62,864 nucleotides of DNA from Paracidovorax anthurii. GTDB lineage: Bacteria; Pseudomonadota; Gammaproteobacteria; Burkholderiales; Burkholderiaceae_C. This document shows positions 7,401-14,524 of this stretch, in pieces. How positions within the stretch are numbered: the stretch's first letter is position 1; each line of letters starts with the position of its first letter. The position numbers were made by a program, and so were the translations under genes. The stretch lies in the NCBI RefSeq assembly GCF_003269065.1, contig NZ_QLTA01000033.1, positions 1 through 62,864 on the forward strand, read 5' to 3'. A model generated the notes under the pieces. The model had not been told where the DNA came from. It ran no database searches and saw only the letters and a program-made list of their open reading frames with translations.

Positions 7401-8728
7401 ACGGCGTCGGGGCGCACGCCGCGCAGTTCCAGGTCGCCCTGCAGGGCCTGTGTGGCGGGAGTGAAGGCGGCGCCTTCGAGCGCGATGCTGCCGCCGCCCA
7501 CGCGCGCGGTGGCCTGGGGCACGGTCCAGCGGGTGCCGTCGAAATCCGCGCGGGCGTCGAGGGATTCGACGGGCAGCCGGCCCCGGTCCCAGGGGCCGGG
7601 CAGGGCGTTGCTCAGCTGGGCGGAGAGGGCCCAGCCGGTGGCGGTGGCCGGGGGCACGGCCGGGGCCGGGGCTGCGCCGATGCGCCCGCTCAGGCGCGTG
7701 GCCGGCGCGCCGGGCCAGAGGGCCGCCACGTCCAGGGCCTGCAGTTCGGCGCGCGCTTCCAGCAGGGGCTGCGTGGCCCAGGGGGCGATGCGGGCCTGCA
7801 CGTCCGCGCGCATGGGCTCGGCGGCGGCGGGGGGCGATGCGGGCGCGGGCCGCGTGGCCGCCGTGCCGCCGCGTGGTGCGTGCGAGGCGGGGCCGGCCGG
7901 GGTGGAGGCGGCAGGGGTCGGGGCCGGCGTGGCCTGCAGGCGGGCGGTGGCGTCGAGCCGCGCGGCGGCCGTGGCCAGGGTGCCGCGCACCTCGGCGCGG
8001 GCCGTGGCGTCCAGGTCGGCGCCGCCGCCCGGCGCGGGCGTGCGCACCACGCCGTCGGCGGTCAGCACGAGCGCCATGGGCGCCTGCGCCTGCAGCGTGG
8101 CGCTGGCGGTGTAGCGGCCCTGGGCGAATTCGAGGCTGTCGAGCGTGGCGCGGTGCTGCTCGCCGTCGAAGCGGTAGCGGCCGGCAAGGTGGCGCACCGT
8201 CACGGGGCTGGCGGCGGCCCAGGTGATCTCGTCCACGCGCAGCGGCAGGTCGATGCGCAGCGGCAGCACCAGCTGCTCCAGCGGCTGCGGGGGCGTGTCG
8301 GGTTCGGGCCGCGCCGCCGGCCGGGGCGTGGCGACGACGCGCGCGGCGTGGACCTCGCCCAGCGTGAGTTCGCGCCGCAGCAGCGGCGGCAGGCTCCAGC
8401 CGATGCGCGCGTCCTGCACTTCCACGGCCAGGGTCGGGCTGCTCCAGCGCAGCCAGCCGATGCGGCCGCCCGCGCGCACCGAGCCGGTCACGTCGCGGGT
8501 TTCGAGGGTCTGCCCGGCCGGCAGGTAGCGGGCCGCCTGCGCGAGCGTGGTGGCGAGCGAGGTGCCGGTGCCGGCCCACCACCAGGCGGCCGCGAGCAGG
8601 GCGAGCACGAGGGCGCAGAGGCCGGCGAGGGCCCACAGCGCGATGCGCCAGGCGCGTCCCTTGCGGGGCGCCGGGGGGCGGGGGGCTGCGGCGGCGGCGT
8701 AGGGGTTCGGGGTCTGGTGCGTGGCCAT
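4436..8728 (-). CDS. tamB: TamB, inner-membrane component of the translocation and assembly module
   Basis: 1430 residues. A cytoplasmic N-tail is followed by one membrane anchor (about residues 28-53, IALWALAGLCALVLALLAAA) and a very long periplasmic, beta-rich region. The C-terminal TamB (DUF490) domain ends LTLRGQTGVQSAVDLIYTLR. TamB spans the periplasm and works with TamA in outer-membrane protein insertion and, as now believed for AsmA-like proteins, phospholipid transport. It starts 28 bp after the tamA stop in one transcription unit. Composition is extremely Ala/Gly/Arg-rich, so the antisense strand is open over its whole length; this is an artefact. Confidence 0.93.
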   Translation of the reverse strand: MATHQTPNPYAAAAAPRPPAPRKGRAWRIALWALAGLCALVLALLAAAWWWAGTGTSLATTLAQAARYLPAGQTLETRDVTGSVRAGGRIGWLRWSSPTLAVEVQDARIGWSLPPLLRRELTLGEVHAARVVATPRPAARPEPDTPPQPLEQLVLPLRIDLPLRVDEITWAAASPVTVRHLAGRYRFDGEQHRATLDSLEFAQGRYTASATLQAQAPMALVLTADGVVRTPAPGGGADLDATARAEVRGTLATAAARLDATARLQATPAPTPAASTPAGPASHAPRGGTAATRPAPASPPAAAEPMRADVQARIAPWATQPLLEARAELQALDVAALWPGAPATRLSGRIGAAPAPAVPPATATGWALSAQLSNALPGPWDRGRLPVESLDARADFDGTRWTVPQATARVGGGSIALEGAAFTPATQALQGDLELRGVRPDAVLSTLDPAPLAGRARARSPGAEAGAAAPPVVQFSADIHAGATGSPRPARAAGASTASAAPRIDRIAAEGTWQGGVLALAQLQIDALQAQARARQLRIDTAARSAQGQLQATLPGATAQADGRIAPRAGAGTLELRVADARRVQQWIESVPGLRTALGGAALQGEARLAGRWNGGWQSLQGQLQAAGLVARPAGAAATAPGPFDWQAQFATPRWEVALPPRPGTGAGPATVRLTAVRAELSGSVPRSTLALDGEARLDERRLDLHLRGTAGAPAPGRWNAQIDELRVQARDGQRPGPWTVQFAQPLTVAADTAPALRVETSGGQARVTGPAPGAVALRWEPVRFVRTPAGGLQLRTRGQLQGLPMAWAEAVAQGSDALARLGMQGDLVFDGDWDVDAGDTLRASASLRRTAGDLRLLTGAAPTATVVRSSGPSTGTGAGAGLAARAAAATTATDTREGPGTPAGVRAAELQLQAEGEDVRARLRWDSERAGQIQAEAATRLGRADGGWQWPADAPVSATARARLPDIGVWSALAPPGWRVQGMLDADVALSGSRAAPRWSGTLAADRLAVRSLLDGVDLQNGRLRAALRGDRLDVTEFRVNGGAGSSARIAGFSGNRTAAPKDGGTLSGTGSVSWAGLGQGGAATGSSSGIAMDFSAEARALQVLVRADRQVSVSGQVRAQLRQGQLSLRGKLTTDRATIILAEAGAPSLGSDVVVRSAAKDREDARAAERAGAQAGRVEAARPPDIALTLDLGDDFALQGHGITTRLAGQLEIRGAATLGGPPRITGEVRTVEGRYRAWGQSLNVETGLARFNGPYDNPALDVLAIRPNISVRAGVQVTGTAKAPRVALYSDPELPDAEKLSWVVLGRSAASGGAEAALLQQAALALLGGGGGNGGAGNFANRLGLDEIGFRGPRSSSGTSSTGEDAAGAALTFGKRLSKDLYVTYERSLSGALGTLYIFYDLTQRLTLRGQTGVQSAVDLIYTLRYE

Positions 8729-8756
8729 CGGATCGCGCGAAAACAGTCAATGCCGG

Positions 8757-10646
8757 TCAGAAGCTGAAGCCCAGGCGCAGGTGCAGCCGCAGCGCCTTGG
8801 CCTGCACGCCGTAGGCGATGTCGGCCTGCAGCGGGCCCACGGGGCTGCGCCAGCGCAGGCCGGCGCCCACGCCCACGCGCGGGTCCAGGTCGCCCACGCG
8901 GTCGGCCACGGCGCCGGCGTCCACGAACACGGCGCTCTCGAAGTCGGTGCGGTTGCCGCGCAGCTCGATGGGCCGCTGCCATTCCATGCTGGCCACGGCG
9001 AGGTAGCGGCCGCCGTAGAGCGTGCCGTTGTCGGTGCGCGCGCCGATCTTCTGGTAGCCGTAGCCGCGCACGGTGGTGTCGCCGCCGGTGAGAAAGAGCT
9101 GGGTCACCGGGATGTCGGCGCCGTCCCGCGCGATCACCGCGCCGCCCTCGGCGCGCAGCGACAGCCGGCTCGCGCGCGTTACGCCCTCGCCCATGTCCAC
9201 CCGGCCCATGGGCACGAAGGCCTGCCCGCGCAGGCGCGCGCGCAGGAACGGGTCGCGCTCGGGCCGCAGCGTGGTGCCCGCGCCCAGTTCCGCCGCGATG
9301 CCGTAGCCGCGCGTGGGGGCGGTGTCGCTGTTGAAGTAGCGGCCGGTCCAGCCGTAGTTGGCGCTGATGGCGCTGCTGGAGGGCGGCGCATCGGTGCCCC
9401 GGCTCTTGGCCGTGTCGTACTGCAGGAAGTAGCTGCGGTCGATGTGGCCGTCGCTCTTGGTGCGCCCGCCGCGCAGGCGGCTGCTGTCGGTGTCGTAGCT
9501 GCCGGTCTGCTCGCGCTGCAGTTGCGCGCCGCCGAACCAGCGCCAGCCGTCCTCGCCCGGCAGGTCGGTCCATTCGGTGGAGGCCAGCCGGGTCTTCCGG
9601 TCGATGGCGATCTTGCTCACCGCGCGCCAGCCGATGCCGGGCAGGCGGTTGTGGATGTGGTCCAGGCTCAGGCGCGGGCCGCTGTCGGTGGAGACGCCCA
9701 CGCCGAAGACGACCTTCTTGAGCGGCGCCTCGCGCACCTGGGCCGTGACCGGCGCGGCCTGCGGATCGGTGCCCTCGGTGTCGAGCGCGAGGAACACGGC
9801 GTCGTAATAGCCGCTGCTGGCCAGGCGCGACTGGGCGTCGAGCAGCGCGGCCTCGGAGTAGTCGGCGCCGGTGGGCAGCCGCGCGATGCGGCGCGCGCCG
9901 TCGGGGTCGTAGCGCTCGCTGCCGCGCACGCGCAGCGGCCCGAAGCGGTAGGCGGGGCCGGGCGCGTAGGTCACGCCCAGCCGGGCCTCGGCGCGGTCGG
10001 CGTCGATCTCGGCGCGGCTCGCATCGATGCGGGCCGTGGGGTAGCGCCGCGCCTGCAGCTGGCGCAGGCCGTCGGCCTTGGCGCCGTCCCAGGCATCCTG
10101 CGTGAAGGGCTGGCCGGGCTGCAGCGGCCAAGCGCGCTGGATGCGCTCCTTGCGCCGGGCGAATTCGGGCGATTCCGCCTCCGGGCCGGTGAAGGCGACG
10201 TCGGTGCTGGTGACGCGCGCCATCGGGCCGGGCTCCACGTCCACGGTGATGGCGCGCGGGGCGGCCGCGCCGGGCGTCTCCTTCAGGGCGATGGCGAGCG
10301 TGGGGCTGAAGTAGCCCAGGGTGGCGAGCAACTCGCGCGCGTTCGCCTCGGCCGCGCCCAGCAGGCGCGAGAGTTCGCCGGCCTGCAGGTCCGGCAGGCG
10401 GCGAAAGCGCTGCAGCTCCATGTGGCGCGTGAGCAGTTCGCGCACGGCCTCGGGGCCGCGCACTTCGAGGGTGAACGCCTCGGCCCCCGTGCCGGCGGGG
10501 CCGGCATCGGAGGCGAGGGTGGCGGTGTCGTCGTCGCTGTCCGCCTTGTCGCGGGCGCCGGGCAGCAGGCTGCAGCCCTGGAGCGCCATGAGACTCAGAA
10601 GCAGCAACGCCGGCCAACGGGCCGGCGCTGAGGAAAGGCTGGGCAT
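8757..10646 (-). CDS. tamA: TamA, outer-membrane Omp85-type component
   Basis: 629 residues. A hydrophobic leader (WPALLLLSLMALQGC) ends in a Cys that could be a lipobox, though Gln at -2 is unusual. The N-terminal half is POTRA-like. The C-terminal half is an Omp85 barrel with LFLTGGDTTVRGYGYQKIG (the VRGY lid-lock motif), ending LHLRLGFSF with the terminal Phe of a beta-signal. I chose ATG 10646 because longer in-frame reading runs into the upstream VWA gene. The VWA stop is only 5 bp upstream, so the genes are co-transcribed. Confidence 0.93.
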   Translation of the reverse strand: MPSLSSAPARWPALLLLSLMALQGCSLLPGARDKADSDDDTATLASDAGPAGTGAEAFTLEVRGPEAVRELLTRHMELQRFRRLPDLQAGELSRLLGAAEANARELLATLGYFSPTLAIALKETPGAAAPRAITVDVEPGPMARVTSTDVAFTGPEAESPEFARRKERIQRAWPLQPGQPFTQDAWDGAKADGLRQLQARRYPTARIDASRAEIDADRAEARLGVTYAPGPAYRFGPLRVRGSERYDPDGARRIARLPTGADYSEAALLDAQSRLASSGYYDAVFLALDTEGTDPQAAPVTAQVREAPLKKVVFGVGVSTDSGPRLSLDHIHNRLPGIGWRAVSKIAIDRKTRLASTEWTDLPGEDGWRWFGGAQLQREQTGSYDTDSSRLRGGRTKSDGHIDRSYFLQYDTAKSRGTDAPPSSSAISANYGWTGRYFNSDTAPTRGYGIAAELGAGTTLRPERDPFLRARLRGQAFVPMGRVDMGEGVTRASRLSLRAEGGAVIARDGADIPVTQLFLTGGDTTVRGYGYQKIGARTDNGTLYGGRYLAVASMEWQRPIELRGNRTDFESAVFVDAGAVADRVGDLDPRVGVGAGLRWRSPVGPLQADIAYGVQAKALRLHLRLGFSF

Positions 10647-10651
10647 GAAGA

Positions 10652-11839
10652 TTATTTTGACAGCAGCCGCATGGCCTCTTCGAGCCCCTTGAGGGACAAA
10701 GGGTGCATCCGCCCCCCCAGCAACTGTAGGATGAGGCCGATACTTTGCCGGTACTGCCACACGCCCTGCGGTTCGGGGTTGATCCAGGCGTGTTTCGGGA
10801 AGGCGTGCGTGAGCCGCTGCAGCCACTCGGCGCCGGGCTCCTCGTTGTTGTATTCCACGCTGCCGCCGGGCTGCAGGATCTCGTAGGGGCTCATGGTCGC
10901 GTCGCCCACGAAGATCAGCTTGTAGTCGCGGTTGTACTTGCGGATGAGGTCCCAGGTGGGGAACTTCTCCGCGAAGCGGCGCCGGTTGTTCTTCCACACG
11001 TAGTCATAGACGCAGTTGTGGAAGTAGTAGAACTCCAGGTGCTTGAACTCGCTGCGGGCGGCGGAGAACAGCTCCTCCACCCGCTGCACGTGCTCGTCCA
11101 TCGAGCCGCCCACGTCCATGAGCAGCAGCACGCGCGCGTTGTTGTGGCGCTCGGGCACCATCCTGATGTCGAGCCAGCCCGCGTTGGCGGCCGTGCTGCG
11201 GATGGTGTCCGGCAGATCCAGCTCCAGCGCGTTGCCCTCCCGCGCGAAGCGGCGCAGGCGCCGCAGGGCCACCTTGATGTTGCGCGTGCCCAGCTCCTGG
11301 GTGTCGTCGTAGTCGCGGAAGGCGCGCTGGTCCCAGACCTTCACGGCGCTCTTGTTGCGGCCCTGGCCGCCGATGCGCACGCCCTGCGGGTTGGTGCCGC
11401 CATGGCCGAAGGGGCTGGTGCCGCCGGTGCCGATCCACTTGCTGCCGCCCTCGTGGCGCTCCTGCTGCTCTTCCAGGCGTTTTTTCAGCGTCTCCATGAG
11501 CTCGTCCCAGCCCATCTTCTCGATGGCGGCCTTCTGCTCGGGGGTGAGCTCGCGCTCCAGCACCTGGCGCAGCCAGTCGGTGGGGATCTCCTTGCGGAAG
11601 TCGGCCACCAGCTCCACGCCCTTGAAGTAGGCGCCGAACGCGCGGTCGAACTTGTCGAAGTGCTTCTCGTCCTTGACGAGCACGGTGCGCGCGAGGTGGT
11701 AGAAGTCGTCCTGGCTCCAGCCGCCCTCGGAGCGCGGGCCCACCACGCCCGCCTCCAGGGCCTCCAGCAGCGCGAGGTATTCCTTGACCGACACCGGCAG
11801 TTGGCCGGCGCGCAGCGCGTAGAAGAAGTCGATCAGCAT
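10652..11839 (-). CDS. VWA-domain protein, CoxE/YehP-like, partner of MoxR ATPase
   Basis: 395 residues. The N-terminal helical region includes LIDFFYALRAGQLPVSVKEY. A Gly-rich linker (GGTSPFGHGGTNPQG, about 139-155) leads to a C-terminal von Willebrand A domain. The MIDAS motif reads DVGGSM (about 242-247), with Gly where DxSxS would have its first Ser, and a later FVGDATMSPYEI stretch. Such proteins act with MoxR AAA+ ATPases in cofactor insertion or complex maturation. It sits in the same operon as a MoxR gene, separated by two small genes, and is directly upstream of tamA. Confidence 0.88.
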   Translation of the reverse strand: MLIDFFYALRAGQLPVSVKEYLALLEALEAGVVGPRSEGGWSQDDFYHLARTVLVKDEKHFDKFDRAFGAYFKGVELVADFRKEIPTDWLRQVLERELTPEQKAAIEKMGWDELMETLKKRLEEQQERHEGGSKWIGTGGTSPFGHGGTNPQGVRIGGQGRNKSAVKVWDQRAFRDYDDTQELGTRNIKVALRRLRRFAREGNALELDLPDTIRSTAANAGWLDIRMVPERHNNARVLLLMDVGGSMDEHVQRVEELFSAARSEFKHLEFYYFHNCVYDYVWKNNRRRFAEKFPTWDLIRKYNRDYKLIFVGDATMSPYEILQPGGSVEYNNEEPGAEWLQRLTHAFPKHAWINPEPQGVWQYRQSIGLILQLLGGRMHPLSLKGLEEAMRLLSK

Positions 11840-11885
11840 GCTGGGCGCTCCGGTTCAGGCAAGAAGAGGCTCCATGTCGCCGGTT

Positions 11886-12482
11886 TTATTGGGGATGTTG
11901 CTCTAAAAGATATAGCAAATGGGCCTTCGTCTCGGGCCACTCGCCAGACCGGAGGCTGTACATCACCGTGTCGCGGATGGTGCCGTCGCGGCGCAGCGCG
12001 TGGCCGCGGAGCACACCGTCCCTGCGTGCGCCCAGGCGTTCGATGGCGCGCTGCGACGCGAAGTTGAAGTTGTCGGTGCGCCAGCCCACCACGTGGCAGC
12101 CCAGGGCGTCGAACGCATGCCCCATCATGAGCAGCTTGGCCGTGGTGTTGACGTGGGTGCGCTGCACGCGCTTGGCGTACCACGTGTAGCCGATCTCCAC
12201 GCGGCGCACGGCGGGCAGCACGTCGTGGAAGCTGGTGGTGCCCAGCACCTCGCCGCTGGCGTCGTCGAGCACCGCGAAGGCGAAGCGGTGGCCCTGGGCG
12301 CGGCCGTCCAGCGCGGCCTCGACGTAGGCGCGCGTGGCGCCGGGTTCGGGCACGGAGGTGACGCGCAGGGTCCAGAGGTTGCCATCGGCCGCGGCCGCGA
12401 CCAGGCCGGCTTCGTGCGACAGGGCCAGGGGCTCCAGCCGCACGCCGCGGTCCCGGAGGGTGACGGGTTCGATGAACGCCAT
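11886..12482 (-). CDS. GNAT-family N-acetyltransferase (RimJ/RimL-like)
   Basis: 198 residues. The core follows the Acetyltransf_3 pattern: a FAFAVLDDASGEVLGTTSF strand pair, then VEIGYTWYAKRVQRTHVNTT, which positions acetyl-CoA, and VGWRTDNFNFASQRAIERLG near the C-terminus. The substrate is unknown: ribosomal protein N-terminus, amino acid or antibiotic are all possible. The last codons (HLLYLLEQHPQ) lie on a TTGCT...AGCAA palindrome (11898-11918) of a dispersed family, so the C-terminal tail may come from a repeat insertion. It follows the 76-aa gene by 6 bp. Confidence 0.85.
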   Translation of the reverse strand: MAFIEPVTLRDRGVRLEPLALSHEAGLVAAAADGNLWTLRVTSVPEPGATRAYVEAALDGRAQGHRFAFAVLDDASGEVLGTTSFHDVLPAVRRVEIGYTWYAKRVQRTHVNTTAKLLMMGHAFDALGCHVVGWRTDNFNFASQRAIERLGARRDGVLRGHALRRDGTIRDTVMYSLRSGEWPETKAHLLYLLEQHPQ

Positions 12483-12488
12483 GGGGGA

Positions 12489-12719
12489 TCAGTCCTTGGT
12501 GGATGCCTGGCGGGCGGCGCGCCAGCGCCGCGCGCCCTGCAGGCCCAGGCCGCCGCCCAGGCCCACGAGGGCGATGCCCGCGAGGCTGGCGGCGCCGTAG
12601 CCCGGCGCGAAAACGTCCAGGCCCAGCCACTGGCCGAGCCCGTAGCCCGCGAGGGCCCCGCCGACGAAGCCCAGGGCGTCGGACAGGCCCTCGATCAGCA
12701 GCCGCCGCGCGTCGCTCAT
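12489..12719 (-). CDS. small Gly/Ala-rich membrane protein (hypothetical)
   Basis: 76 residues with two hydrophobic stretches (about 14-30, ALGFVGGALAGYGLGQWLG; about 40-60, AASLAGIALVGLGGGLGLQG) and a basic C-tail. It lies 10 bp after the moxR stop and 6 bp before the acetyltransferase, so it is part of the operon. I do not recognise the family. Conserved spacing in the operon supports it being real. Confidence 0.6.
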   Translation of the reverse strand: MSDARRLLIEGLSDALGFVGGALAGYGLGQWLGLDVFAPGYGAASLAGIALVGLGGGLGLQGARRWRAARQASTKD

Positions 12720-12729
12720 CGCGGGCCCC

Positions 12730-13584
12730 TCAGCGGTGGCGCTGGTTCATGAAGACCAGCTTCTCGAACAGGCCCACGTCCTGCTCGTTCTTGAGCAGCG
12801 CGCCCACCAGCGGCGGGATCGCCACCTTGTCGTCGCCGCTCTGCAGCGCCGAGAGGGGGATGTCCTCGGCCACCAGCAGCTTGAGCCAGTCGATGAGTTC
12901 GCTGGTGGAGGGCTTTTTCTTGAGGCCGGGCAGGTTGCGCACCTCGTAGAAAGTTTTCATCGCGGCCGCGAGCAGATCGCCCTTGAGCGTGGGGAAGTGC
13001 ACCGCGACGATCTGGCGCATGGTGTCCGCGTCGGGGAAGCGGATGTAGTGGAAGAAGCAGCGGCGCAGGAAGGCGTCGGGCAGCTCCTTCTCGTTGTTGG
13101 AGGTGATGAACACCAGCGGCCGGTGCTTCGCGCGGACCAGTTCGCGCGTCTCGTAGCAGTGGAATTCCATGCGGTCGAGCTCGCGCAGCAGGTCGTTGGG
13201 GAATTCGATGTCGGCCTTGTCGATCTCGTCGATCAGCAGCGCCACGGGTCGCTCGGCCGTGAATGCCTGCCACAGCACGCCCTGCAGGATGTAGTTGCGG
13301 ATGTCCTTCACGCGCTCGCCGCTCTCGGCATCGCCGAGCTGGCTGTCGCGCAGCCGGCTCACCGCGTCGTATTCGTAGAGGCCCTGCTGCGCCTTGGTGG
13401 TGGACTTGACGTGCCACTGCAGCAGGGGCAAGCCGAGCGAGCGCGCCACTTCCTCGGCCAGCAGGGTCTTGCCCGTGCCCGGCTCGCCCTTGACCAGCAG
13501 CGGCCGCTGCAGCGTGATGGCGGCATTCACGGCGAGCTTGAGATCCGCGGTGGCGACATAACTCTCGGAGCCTTGGAATTTCAT
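12730..13584 (-). CDS. MoxR-family AAA+ ATPase
   Basis: 284 residues. Walker A is GEPGTGKT (33-40) and Walker B is LLIDEIDK (116-123), with sensor 1 in FITSNNEKELPDAFLRRCFF. MoxR proteins are chaperone-like ATPases that work with VWA proteins on metallo-enzyme maturation or envelope stress. It is the first gene of the minus-strand operon moxR - small membrane protein - GNAT - VWA - tamA - tamB. The start MKFQGS is the usual one for the family, and the divergent promoter region with cytochrome c4 lies just upstream (13585-13702). Confidence 0.92.
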   Translation of the reverse strand: MKFQGSESYVATADLKLAVNAAITLQRPLLVKGEPGTGKTLLAEEVARSLGLPLLQWHVKSTTKAQQGLYEYDAVSRLRDSQLGDAESGERVKDIRNYILQGVLWQAFTAERPVALLIDEIDKADIEFPNDLLRELDRMEFHCYETRELVRAKHRPLVFITSNNEKELPDAFLRRCFFHYIRFPDADTMRQIVAVHFPTLKGDLLAAAMKTFYEVRNLPGLKKKPSTSELIDWLKLLVAEDIPLSALQSGDDKVAIPPLVGALLKNEQDVGLFEKLVFMNQRHR

Positions 13585-13702
13585 GGCGAGTGCAGCGGCA
13601 GTGGTAATAGGGTAATCGTTGATAAATCGCCGGAACGGGCGCTGGCTATAATCATTTTCGCCCTTCGAGCACCGACAAACTCCTTTGGATTGTGCGCGCA
13701 AA

Positions 13703-14362
13703 ATGAACAAGAAGTTGACCACGATATTCGCCGTCGCTGTCGCTTGCGTGACCTTCGGCGCCTCTGCCCAGGAGATCAAGGGCGACCCGAAGGCGGGCGA
13801 GGGCAAGATCGCCATGTGCATCGGCTGCCACGGCATCCCCGGCTACCAGGCGAGCTTTCCCGAGGTGCACAAGGTGCCCATGATCTCGGGCCAGGGCGCC
13901 CGCTACATCGCCGCGGCGCTGGAGTCCTACAAGAAGGGCGACCGCCGGCACCCCACCATGCGCGGCATCGCCGACTCCCTCTCCGAGCAGGACATCGCCG
14001 ACGTGGCCGCCTACTACGCCGCCCAGCCGCGCCCGGGCGGCGCCCCCGCCAAGGCCTCGCGCGAGCCGAGCGCGCAGGTGGCGCAGCTGCTGCAAAAGGG
14101 CGCCTGCGTGTCCTGCCACGGCGAGAATTTCTCCAAGCCCATCGATCCTTCCTACCCGAAGATCGCGGGCCAGCACGCCGATTACCTCTTCGTCGCGCTC
14201 AAGGCCTACAAGACCGACAAGAACGCCCACCTGGGCCGCTCTAATGCCATCATGGCGGGCGTCGCCAAGCAGTTCTCCAATGCCGAACTGAAGGCGCTGG
14301 CCGGATACCTGGGCTCGCTCGACGGCGAATTGCAGGTGGTGCCGCAATCCCGTTTCCGTTGA
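13703..14362 (+). CDS. diheme cytochrome c4-type protein
   Basis: 219 residues. A Sec signal peptide (MNKKLTTIFAVAVACVTFGA, cut after ASA) is followed by two c-type domains with heme sites CIGCH (39-43) and CVSCH (about 135). Met-containing loops (HPTMRGIA, SNAIMAGVA) could supply the sixth ligands. Cytochromes c4 carry electrons in the periplasm to terminal oxidases. It is divergent from moxR. The upstream in-frame ATG at 13685 would precede the signal peptide and is not preferred. Confidence 0.9.
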   Translation: MNKKLTTIFAVAVACVTFGASAQEIKGDPKAGEGKIAMCIGCHGIPGYQASFPEVHKVPMISGQGARYIAAALESYKKGDRRHPTMRGIADSLSEQDIADVAAYYAAQPRPGGAPAKASREPSAQVAQLLQKGACVSCHGENFSKPIDPSYPKIAGQHADYLFVALKAYKTDKNAHLGRSNAIMAGVAKQFSNAELKALAGYLGSLDGELQVVPQSRFR

Positions 14363-14408
14363 GCTTTCTACCGCCCGGGGATATTCCAGGGTATTCACCC
14401 ATTTTCAA

Positions 14409-14514
14409 ATGGAAGAAAATGAAAATGCATTTCCTTCCATATTCATCCCGGTAGCGCTGGCGGGCCGCCGGATCTCCCGGCCCATGGGCTCGCCCGGCGG
14501 GCAAGCCCATGGGC
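14409..14514. terminator. two hairpins between convergent genes
   Basis: An A/T-rich stem (ATGGAAG-type arms, 14409-14440) is followed by a very strong one. GCCCATGGGCTCGCCCG at 14480 pairs with the complement of CGGGCAAGCCCATGGGC ending at 14514, 17 bp with one mismatch. They separate the cytochrome c4 gene from the end of the large minus-strand operon and probably act as a bidirectional terminator. Confidence 0.55.
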
Positions 14515-14524
14515 GCGGGGCCCG

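Noticed and set aside
4424-8767. 1447-codon plus-strand ORF antisense to tamB
   Set aside because: It mirrors the GC-rich codon bias of tamB, has Ala/Gly/Arg-only composition and matches no family. tamB itself has a clear membrane anchor and domain.
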